From assembly GCF_024360925.2 (NCBI RefSeq), contig NZ_CP113517.1:2976001-3040000 (forward strand): 64,000 bases of DNA. Reading direction: 5' to 3'. The DNA is from Methylomonas rapida. GTDB lineage: Bacteria > Pseudomonadota > Gammaproteobacteria > Methylococcales > Methylomonadaceae. Within the stretch, counting starts at the first letter, position 1. Each line of letters starts with the position of its first letter. Positions 57,975-64,000 of this stretch are shown here, in pieces. Position numbers and translations under genes: made by a program. The notes beneath the pieces are model-generated. The model did no database searches. It saw only the letters and a program-made list of their open reading frames with translations, and was not told where the DNA came from.

Positions 57975-58789
57975 TGGAAGTCGAGGTCCAGTGCATCGTC
58001 ATCCGGTGGCGGGACGACAAAGGCGGCTGAGAGATCTGGATTTTGACTTGTAGTGCGAGTGGTCACGCTCATAGTCACGGCACGGAAGAACCGATGTATA
58101 TCCCGAGCGTTGTGCGCCTTGAAAATGGGAGCTTCTGCATCGTTTGCAAAATCCCTCAGCATTGCTTCATCGGCATCTGGACCAATTGCCATTGCAAGTC
58201 GGGCTGCTTTCTGCGCCCGCTCGGAATCACAGAGAGCCTTGAAAGGTGCTTCCCAATCATCGGTCGGCAGCCCATCAGATATGAGAATCAAAACAGGCCG
58301 GTATGCCCTGGAGGGAATGCGGTCTTTATCTTCGAGCAACTGCCGGACAAGGTCAAATGCTGCGCCCATAGGCGTCACACCTTCAGCCTTTAGCTCAGCA
58401 AATCCAGAAACACTATGCGCTGCAACTAATGGCAGGTGCATCTGTGCCTTACCACCAAAGGTGATCAATCCAACTTGAATTTCAGCGCGCAGACGACTTT
58501 CTTTGGAGAAAGTCGAGACCATGTCCTTCATCGCCGCGTTGAGCGCCTCGATCTTGCCGTTCTCCCCCATGCTGCCACTCGCGTCAGCCAAGACGATCAC
58601 GGGTAGAGGCCGGGGCGTGGCGACAGCGAATTTCTTGAGACTGCTCATTTTCTTTATCCTTTGATCAAGTTGATTTTTCATATTTGGGGTTGCTGGATTG
58701 GGTGGAGCGGCTGGCGAGTGGGTGGTCCGCATCGCGTAATCGCTGATGTACCGACTCACGATGTCTTCTTGGTATTTTGCAAACCCCAT
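57971..58789 (-). CDS. vWA domain protein (YegL/TerY-like)
   Basis: A 272-residue protein with a disordered N-terminal ~50 residues and a von Willebrand A domain (about 60-235). The MIDAS motif DASGS is at 69-73, with the later threonine in EGVTPMGAAF and the DGLPTDDW aspartate. TerY/YegL-like vWA proteins occur next to a PP2C phosphatase and a kinase. Shine-Dalgarno GGAGG precedes ATG 58789. Internal starts at residues 37 and 48 are also possible. Confidence 0.88.
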   Translation of the reverse strand: MGFAKYQEDIVSRYISDYAMRTTHSPAAPPNPATPNMKNQLDQRIKKMSSLKKFAVATPRPLPVIVLADASGSMGENGKIEALNAAMKDMVSTFSKESRLRAEIQVGLITFGGKAQMHLPLVAAHSVSGFAELKAEGVTPMGAAFDLVRQLLEDKDRIPSRAYRPVLILISDGLPTDDWEAPFKALCDSERAQKAARLAMAIGPDADEAMLRDFANDAEAPIFKAHNARDIHRFFRAVTMSVTTRTTSQNPDLSAAFVVPPPDDDALDLDFQ

Positions 58790-58814
58790 GATCTAGCCTC
58801 CAATTCATAAAAGT

Positions 58815-58841
58815 TCCTATCTTTACGCACCATTCGTGCCA
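58815..58841 (-). promoter_or_regulatory. Sigma54 (-24/-12) promoter of the vWA-PP2C-kinase operon
   Basis: The reverse strand reads TGGCACGAATGGTGCG (complement of 58826-58841). GG and GC are separated by exactly 10 bases, and TGGCACG is a perfect -24 half. The element overlaps the stop codon of the sigma54 activator gene. Transcription would start near 58815, leaving about 26 bases to the vWA ATG with its GGAGG site. The activator next door has the GAFTGA loop needed for sigma54. Confidence 0.75.
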
Positions 58842-60340
58842 TCTATCTTCAACTGGTATTTGACCAGCCAGTTTGTCAAAGTCTGGTAGCTCCCTAGGCC
58901 TAAAAGCTTCGCTGCCTCGGTCTTGTTTCCGAGGCTCTGTGCCATAGCCCGCTCAAGGTAGTGACGTGCTACATCTCCCATCAAGTCAGGAAGAGAGAAC
59001 GCTTCACCAAGCGGCGCTCCAAGAATGGCGTCATCTGCGGGACTAGATGTCAACGCGAGAACTTCAGCCACATCCTCAGCCGTCATCTCCTCACCGGGCA
59101 CCCAGATGGAGGCGCGCAAAAGAGCGTTGTGCAACTCTCTTACGTTACCTGGCCACGGGTGCCGAAGAAGAAGATTTCTTGCACCAACAGATAATCTTTT
59201 ATGCTCAAAGCCCGGTTGTGATATTGCTTCGCGGTTGATCTGAGCAAGCAAGGCATCAATCAGTAGATTGATGTCTCCCTCTCGCTTCCGCAGCGGAGGT
59301 AAGACCAAGATGCCAACAGCGATTCGGTGAAACACATCCTCCCTGAATCGACCCGCCCGGACCTCATCCGGGAGGATTCGATTGGTAGCGGCAATGATAC
59401 GCACATCGACTTTTCTGGTCTTGCTGGCACCTAGACGCGTAATCTCGCGCTCCTGAAGCACGCGAAGCAATCGCACTTGTGACGACAAAGGAAGCTCACC
59501 GAGCTCGTCCAGAAAAAGCGTGCCGCCATCCGCCGACTCAAAGTGACCAACGCGAGCAGTGTGGGCACCGGTGAAGGCGCCCTTTTCGTGCCCAAACAGC
59601 TCCGAATCAATGAGTTCGAGAGGTATGGCTCCGCAATTGACCGCCACGAATGGCGCAGCGCTTCGTTTGCTTGAGGCGTGAATTGCGCGAGCAAACAGCT
59701 CTTTTCCAGTTCCAGATTCACCTTGAATCAACACCGGCAGATCCCGCTGAGCGAGTCGCTGCGCCATCGCGACCACACGCTTCATCGGACCGCAGCGATG
59801 AATGATATTGGAAAACTCTGGCGAAGCCGGTGGCAGTCCTTGGACTAGCTGCGACAGGGTTTCATCGGCCCGCTTACTGGCAATGGGAAGAAACTCTGCG
59901 GCTAGGTCAAAAGGAACCACGACTGGACGCACGCCATGCTCACGAGAGGTCTCGATGAGGTTACACGCGTACTTGGCCTTTGCTAATAACACCCACACTG
60001 CAGCCATAGCGGGCGTACCAGGGCTCACATGAAAAGTGATGTTCAGCCCAGGTGATGAAGAGAGCGCTGCAGACACCGCTTCGTTAGCCGCAACATAAAT
60101 ATCTTCGAAATCGGTGGGGTTGCGCAGTTTCGTATAACACACATCAATAGCGCCCGAAAATTTGCTTCTCAGCCATGTCAAAAATCTCTGCGTTCTGTCC
60201 TGCCCGTGATCTGACAAGAGCATTAGACAATCGTACGCACCTGTATCCAGCGCCATCAAGATAGGGCCGGAGTCTGCGCTGGACTCATCCGCTGATGCGC
60301 GGAGGTCGGAGTTACCAAGCCATGCAAAAAGTGTGGGCAT
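58823..60340 (-). CDS. Sigma54-dependent activator with RtcR/CARF-like N-terminal domain
   Basis: A 505-residue regulator. Residues 1-165 look like the CARF-type sensor seen in RtcR: FAWLGNSDLRAS at the start, LLSDHGQDRTQRFL (41-54) and the glycine-rich SPGTPAMAAVWVLLA (106-120). Residues about 175-410 are a sigma54 AAA+ domain with Walker A GESGTGK (207-213), GAFTGA (254-259) and a Walker B. A Fis-type HTH ends the protein (NKTEAAKLLGLGSYQTLTNWLVKY). CARF domains elsewhere bind cyclic oligonucleotides or other nucleotide signals. It probably switches on the vWA-PP2C-kinase genes. Confidence 0.85.
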   Translation of the reverse strand: MPTLFAWLGNSDLRASADESSADSGPILMALDTGAYDCLMLLSDHGQDRTQRFLTWLRSKFSGAIDVCYTKLRNPTDFEDIYVAANEAVSAALSSSPGLNITFHVSPGTPAMAAVWVLLAKAKYACNLIETSREHGVRPVVVPFDLAAEFLPIASKRADETLSQLVQGLPPASPEFSNIIHRCGPMKRVVAMAQRLAQRDLPVLIQGESGTGKELFARAIHASSKRSAAPFVAVNCGAIPLELIDSELFGHEKGAFTGAHTARVGHFESADGGTLFLDELGELPLSSQVRLLRVLQEREITRLGASKTRKVDVRIIAATNRILPDEVRAGRFREDVFHRIAVGILVLPPLRKREGDINLLIDALLAQINREAISQPGFEHKRLSVGARNLLLRHPWPGNVRELHNALLRASIWVPGEEMTAEDVAEVLALTSSPADDAILGAPLGEAFSLPDLMGDVARHYLERAMAQSLGNKTEAAKLLGLGSYQTLTNWLVKYQLKIDGTNGA

Positions 60341-60353
60341 TTGGCATAAGAAA

Positions 60354-60369
60354 TTATGTGATTACATAA
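60354..60369. promoter_or_regulatory. Palindrome upstream of the sigma54 activator gene
   Basis: TTATGTGA|TTACATAA is a 16-base near-perfect palindrome (7 of 8 pairs), 14 bases upstream of the activator ATG. It could be an operator for autoregulation. No -24/-12 element was found for the activator itself. Confidence 0.35.
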
Positions 60370-60530
60370 ATTTCATTCTATCTCGCTCCGTATGCAAATG
60401 GAAAGTCCATTAGTGTGGAAGGTGGCGATCGGAGGTCAGAATATGTGTTGATGCACAAGCCCGTCTCCACTATGCAACGCCTGAGAAGTCGCCACTTCCC
60501 AAGAAATTTGCATCAGGTACCTGAAGGCCC

Positions 60531-60750
60531 TCATTCGAAACGATTAGCAACCGCATTGGGTATAGAATCTGGCTTTGCGAAGTAAAAATACTGCTGTTCA
60601 ACATTATTGGTCGTCAAAGGAAAGCTTGCCAACGTATTGCTGACTGAATCAGTCAGCCTCTCGAATGACAGCTTTGTAGCCTTATCGTTCGCAAAATCTG
60701 GATTTAGCTCAATGGCCGCTTTGGAGAAACGCGACCGACCGCTAGGGGTC
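60531..60750 (-). pseudogene. 3' fragment of an unidentified gene cut by the IS1182-type element
   Basis: The reverse-strand frame reads ...RSRFSKAAIELNPDFANDK and later LTTNNVEQQYFYFAKPD before its stop. Its upstream part would lie beyond the IS at about 63734-63850, but when the flanks are joined over the GGTC duplication, that frame soon meets a stop (TGA) and no ATG is seen. Either the gene was already decayed or started just before the insertion. I do not recognise the protein. Confidence 0.45.
60747..60750. repeat. Left 4-bp target duplication of the IS1182-type element
   Basis: GGTC borders the left inverted repeat and recurs at 63734-63737 beyond the right one. Confidence 0.55.
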
Positions 60751-60855
60751 GATTCTGTTGAAAAAGTCGGCATTTTGAATGAGCTATGTAGTGGCGCATT
60801 AGGCGAGTGATTAGATTTTGGGGGTCTGGCAAATGAATTTTCGAGGATGTCTCGA

Positions 60856-60863
60856 GTTTTTTT
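60856..60863. repeat. Left 8-bp target duplication of the ISL3-type element
   Basis: GTTTTTTT, repeated at 62259-62266. An 8-bp duplication is the norm for ISL3. Confidence 0.85.
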
Positions 60864-62258
60864 GGCTCTTCCGTATTTTGCGGAGAAACCACTACATGTA
60901 GTGCTATAGTCTTTGCCTGCCACAGTGAGTTTTGCTAAGGTCGACAATTTAACGCTGGAGTATCGTGATGACACAGTCGCTACTTCAAATACCGCTGGAT
61001 ATACCTGATGTTTGTATCGAAAAAGTTGAAACCACCGCCAAAGGCGAGTTCATCATCACGGTCAGTAGTACGTTAACCAGTGCAACCTGCCATCAATGCG
61101 GCCAGAGGATCGATAAGTTTTATGGCTATGGCAGAGAAATCACCTTGCGTCATTTGTCGATTTTCGATCGGCCGGTTTGGATCAAGCTAACCCCCAAGCG
61201 CTATCGATGCCCTGACTGCCCCAAAGGTCCGACGACCACGCAACAATGTGGCTGGTATAACTGGAAAAGCCCCCATACCAAAGCGTATGAGCAGTGGATA
61301 TTGCGTGAATTGATCAACAGCAGCGTGACCGACATGGACGTGAAGCACGGCATCAGCGCCGAAGCGGCGGAAGGGATTATCAATCGGCACGTGGCCCAAC
61401 AAGTTGATTGGTCTGCCATCCAAGGCATTCGCTTGCTGGGACTGGATGAAATCGCTTTGAAAAAAGGGCATCAAGATTTTGTGGTCATCGTGTCGGCTAT
61501 CGATACCGAGGACCATAAGCGGATTCTGGCGGTGCTGCCCGACCGCAAAAAAGAAACGGTTAAAGCCTTTTTGCAGAATATTCCCGAGGCACAGCAACAC
61601 GCGTTACAACGCGTCTGCGTGGACATGTATGAAGGGTATCGCAACGCCGTCTATGAGACATTGCCCGGCGTCGAGGTGGTGGTTGATCGCTTCCATGTCG
61701 CCAAGCATTATCGAGACGGCGCCGACCAGGTCCGCAAGGCGGAAATGAAAAAACTCAAGAATACCCTGTCTGCCGAGGATTATGCCAAGCTGAAAGGCGC
61801 GATGTGGGCTTTTCGGAAGCGCTGGATGGAACTCTCTGCCGATCAGCAAACCGTTTTGCTTTTTCTATTCCAGCAAGCCCCCATTTTGCGAGAAGTCTAT
61901 ATCCAACGGGAGCTTTTGACGGGTATTTTTGAGCGCCGACTCAATAAGGCTGAGGCCGAAAAAGCCTTGGATCGCTGGATGGAGCATATCAAAGTCTTGA
62001 AGTTGAAGGGCTTTGATGCGTTTGTCAAAACCTATCAAAACTGGCGAAATGAAATCACCAACTATTTCATTCGCCGGGAAACCAGTGGCTTTGTTGAAGG
62101 GCTTAACAACAAAATCAAAAGCATCAAACGACGCTGCTTTGGCATTTACAATACCGTCCGCCTGTTTCAGCATATCTGGCTTGATATCGAAGGGAGACGG
62201 TTGTTCGGTTATGCATAACCCTATATGTCGGGGCTACTCCGCGAAATACGGAAGAGCC
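60864..62258 (+). mobile_element. Complete ISL3-family insertion sequence (1,395 bp)
   Basis: Imperfect terminal inverted repeats start GGCTCTTCCGTATTTTGCGG on the left and, complemented, GGCTCTTCCGTATTTCGCGG on the right. Exact 8-bp duplications GTTTTTTT flank it. It carries one intact transposase and is inserted in the 3' end of the IS1182-type transposase gene. Confidence 0.92.
60968..62218 (+). CDS. ISL3-family transposase
   Basis: A 416-residue transposase with the N-terminal zinc-finger CHQCGQR...CPDCPKG, the LLGLDEIALKKGHQDF block and the DRFHVAKHY motif typical for ISL3, and the C-terminal NYFIRRETSGFVEGLNNKIK. The start is ATG 60968 (GTG 60965 directly before it is an alternative) after GGAG. 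The frame is intact, so it may be active. Confidence 0.93.
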   Translation: MTQSLLQIPLDIPDVCIEKVETTAKGEFIITVSSTLTSATCHQCGQRIDKFYGYGREITLRHLSIFDRPVWIKLTPKRYRCPDCPKGPTTTQQCGWYNWKSPHTKAYEQWILRELINSSVTDMDVKHGISAEAAEGIINRHVAQQVDWSAIQGIRLLGLDEIALKKGHQDFVVIVSAIDTEDHKRILAVLPDRKKETVKAFLQNIPEAQQHALQRVCVDMYEGYRNAVYETLPGVEVVVDRFHVAKHYRDGADQVRKAEMKKLKNTLSAEDYAKLKGAMWAFRKRWMELSADQQTVLLFLFQQAPILREVYIQRELLTGIFERRLNKAEAEKALDRWMEHIKVLKLKGFDAFVKTYQNWRNEITNYFIRRETSGFVEGLNNKIKSIKRRCFGIYNTVRLFQHIWLDIEGRRLFGYA

Positions 62259-63650
62259 GTTTTTTTGAGGTAAAACCGCCTTTTCGGCAGTTATGCGGGT
62301 ATTGGGGGGGGCTGGTGTTGTTACCGCTAACATCTTGGCCATTCGCCTTAGATTTTGAGCAGTCGCCGCCAGTAGGAACTCATCCTTGGCATTACTGAAG
62401 CCTCGTAAACGCAGCTTATCCATTTTCAAAATGCGCTTGAGATGGGCAAACAGCATTTCCACCTTCTTACGTTCCTTACGTGACTGCTTATAAGCATCGG
62501 TTTTGGTAATGGCGCGCGCGACATCACGGGCCGATTCGTGGGGGCTTCGATCTATTTGACGATTAGCCATGTTAGGACAGCACTGCTCTTTGAGCGGACA
62601 GGCTTGGCAATCCAATTGGCTGGCGCGATAGCGATAAGGGTTTTTCTGTTTGCTGCGCCAAGCGGTTTTCAGAAACTTACCCGCAGGACAGATATACCGA
62701 TTATTGTCCGCATCATAGGTAAAGTCAGAGCGGCCAAAGGTGCCATCGGTGCGTTCCGACTTATCAAATACGGGTACATGCGGTTCTATGTCTTTTTCAT
62801 CGACTAACCATCCGAGCATGGCGGCTGCCCCATAATTGGTATCGCCCACCAAACGTTCGGGCTTCAGACCAAATGTCTCTTCTACCCGATCAATCATGGT
62901 CCGAGTCGCCTCCACTTCGGCGGCTTTATTGACCGCTGAGGCTTCCACGTCAAGGATGATGCCCGCTTCCAGATCGATCAAGTAATTGGTTGAATACGCG
63001 AAAAATGCGGGCCCACCAGGCGCAGCTGTCCAGGTAGCAGCTGGGTCGGTCAGTGAAAGCGTCCGGGTGGACTCTTTAGGATCATTCGTTTCTTCTAGTG
63101 CCGCGAGATATTCACGGACCGGGCGTTCTGCTTGAGCGGGATCGCCCCAATCTATGTCATCACCATTTTCAACTCGGCGTTGCCGTTGTGCATCGGCTTT
63201 GATGATGCTGGCGTCGGTGGCAAAACCTTCGCCACGCACCAGGCCTTCTGCCATACACCGTTTCAGGACAGTCTCAAACACTATCCGAAAAGCCTGGCTG
63301 TCCCGAAAGCGACCCAGACGGTTCTTAGAAAAGGTGGAATGATCCGGCACGGGATCGTCTAAATCCAGTTTGCAAAACCAACGGTAAGCCAAGTTGACAT
63401 GCACTTCTTCACAGAGACGGCGTTCGGAACGAATCCCGAAACAATAGCCAAGGATTAACATGCGAATCATCAGTTCGGGAGCAATCGACGGCCGGCCAAT
63501 GGGGCTGTAATACTCTGCTAATTGCTGACGAAAATCACCCAGATCGAGGAAGCGGTTGATACCGCGCAGCAGATGATCTTTGGGAATGTGCTTTTCGAGA
63601 CTGAAACAGAAAAACAACTGCTCCTGAATCCCCGATTGTTGTCCCATCAT
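62124..63650 (-). CDS. IS1182-type transposase with 3' end displaced by the ISL3-type element
   Basis: A DDE transposase of the IS1182 group: IPKDHLLRGINRFLDL start, VPDHSTFSKNRLGRF, ATDASIIKADA, the cysteine cluster CQACPLKEQCCPN and the C-terminal KRILKMDKLRLRG helix. The last ~40 codons of the present frame lie in ISL3 sequence. Excising that element in thought gives the native end ...PQKNSRHPRKFICQTPKI and a stop, so only about 15 residues were lost. ATG occurs at 63650 and 63647. Confidence 0.85.
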   Translation of the reverse strand: MMGQQSGIQEQLFFCFSLEKHIPKDHLLRGINRFLDLGDFRQQLAEYYSPIGRPSIAPELMIRMLILGYCFGIRSERRLCEEVHVNLAYRWFCKLDLDDPVPDHSTFSKNRLGRFRDSQAFRIVFETVLKRCMAEGLVRGEGFATDASIIKADAQRQRRVENGDDIDWGDPAQAERPVREYLAALEETNDPKESTRTLSLTDPAATWTAAPGGPAFFAYSTNYLIDLEAGIILDVEASAVNKAAEVEATRTMIDRVEETFGLKPERLVGDTNYGAAAMLGWLVDEKDIEPHVPVFDKSERTDGTFGRSDFTYDADNNRYICPAGKFLKTAWRSKQKNPYRYRASQLDCQACPLKEQCCPNMANRQIDRSPHESARDVARAITKTDAYKQSRKERKKVEMLFAHLKRILKMDKLRLRGFSNAKDEFLLAATAQNLRRMAKMLAVTTPAPPNTRITAEKAVLPQKNGSSVFRGVAPTYRVMHNRTTVSLRYQARYAETGGRYCKCQSSVV

Positions 63651-63733
63651 GGCGTCACCTCATGATTGAGTGGCTGTTGGCTGTATTTTACTACTCTAGG
63701 AACCTTATATCAGGGGACTTTTTCAACAGAATC

Positions 63734-63737
63734 GGTC
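63734..63737. repeat. Right 4-bp target duplication of the IS1182-type element
   Basis: GGTC, matching 60747-60750. Confidence 0.55.
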
Positions 63738-63854
63738 GTGACGCGACCGTCATATCTTCGAATTCATCGGCCGAAAGCTGTCGTTAAAATTCCGATTCCT
63801 GAAAGAGGCCAGCCGTCACTTAGTGAAACCGACACGATCTCAGCGTAACGATAG

Positions 63855-64000
63855 TCACGAATTTTTAACCAGCCTCGCAGCCAGATGAGTGATCCTTCGC
63901 TGTGATTGTTGGTTTTTCACTGCCATAGCCAATGCCTTGGGCTGGGCAATCACAACGACCAGTTTTTTACCACGCGTGACGCCGGTATACAGCAGATTGC
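63855..64000 (-). CDS. RecD-like helicase, C-terminal end (5' part beyond window)
   Basis: The last 48 codons before a TGA at 63857-63855. The peptide NLLYTGVTRGKKLVVVIAQP and KALAMAVKN is the conserved C-terminal motif VI region of RecD/RecD2-type superfamily 1 helicases, where the TRGKK arginine contacts ATP. The rest lies outside, so RecD2 versus another SF1 helicase is not settled. It was upstream of the gene cut by the IS1182-type element. Confidence 0.75.
   Translation of the reverse strand, partial: NLLYTGVTRGKKLVVVIAQPKALAMAVKNQQSQRRITHLAARLVKNS

Larger units (their letters stand above)
60751..63733 (-). mobile_element. IS1182-type insertion sequence, interrupted by an ISL3-type element
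   Basis: Terminal inverted repeats GATTCTGTTGAAAAAGTC lie at 60751-60768 and, complemented, at 63716-63733. The transposase gene reads leftwards. Without the nested ISL3-type element (1,395 bp plus 8-bp duplication) it would be about 1,580 bp, a normal length for the family. Flanked by GGTC on both sides. Confidence 0.82.

Noticed and set aside
60531..60974. 147-codon reverse frame upstream of the ISL3 transposase
   Set aside because: It joins ISL3, IS1182 and chromosomal sequence by chance; only the last part (60531-60750) is a native gene fragment.

Overview
The window looks like a chromosome segment of a gammaproteobacterial (type I, Methylococcales) methanotroph, probably Methylomonas-like. 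The strongest sign is a tetrahydromethanopterin/methylofuran C1 cluster at 42.6-51.9 kb: fae, mch, two ATP-grasp ligases, a CitG-like protein, a HisA-like protein, mfnD, mfnF, pabB and mfnE. It sits beside ordinary gammaproteobacterial genes (lpxB, mutM, hflD, ispG, a six-subunit Na+-NQR). The genus is inferred, not proven.

Layout. 0-3.2 kb: lipid A genes lpxB (cut by the window edge), gnnB and gnnA, the last two implying diamino-glucose lipid A. 3.27-4.46 kb: an intact ISAs1-type insertion sequence with 10-bp target duplications. 4.7-7.2 kb: copper ATPase copA and a copper-chaperone-like protein. 7.5-19.6 kb: signalling and housekeeping genes (EAL-HDOD, rhodanese, hflD, mutM, a receiver/PP2C/ATPase regulator, PerM-type permease, cobO and others). 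19.9-26.1 kb: gdhA, a HerA-type ATPase, rubredoxin, a uracil-DNA glycosylase family gene, a SIMPL gene and nqrM. 26.2-32.1 kb: nqrABCDEF. 32.3-41.9 kb: a phosphoesterase, ispG, a methyltransferase/flavin-reductase pair, nnrS, a DUF455 ferritin-like gene and two tandem GTPases. 41.9-51.9 kb: the C1 cofactor cluster. 52.0 kb: tRNA-Ser(UGA).

From the tRNA to about 63.7 kb is an accessory region. It holds gene remnants; a four-gene co-directional group (HTH protein, DUF4258-like small protein, XRE regulator, uracil-DNA-glycosylase-like protein); an IS3 remnant; a regulator with an RtcR/CARF-like N-terminus and sigma54 AAA+ core; its vWA, PP2C and kinase genes; and an ISL3-type element nested in an IS1182-type element. 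The window closes in the 3' end of a RecD-like helicase.

How the genes work together. Fae condenses formaldehyde with tetrahydromethanopterin and Mch handles the methenyl/formyl step. The ATP-grasp, CitG-like, PabB and Mfn proteins probably make the two C1 carriers. The most interesting candidate system is at 56.5-60.3 kb. A sigma54 activator with a CARF-like sensor is followed by a vWA-PP2C-kinase triad resembling E. coli yegL-yegK(pphC)-yegI and TerY-P modules. A near-consensus -24/-12 promoter overlaps the activator's stop codon, 26-30 bases before the vWA gene. In this genome the kinase has lost its 3' end to an IS3 remnant, which also fuses to the uracil-DNA-glycosylase-like gene.
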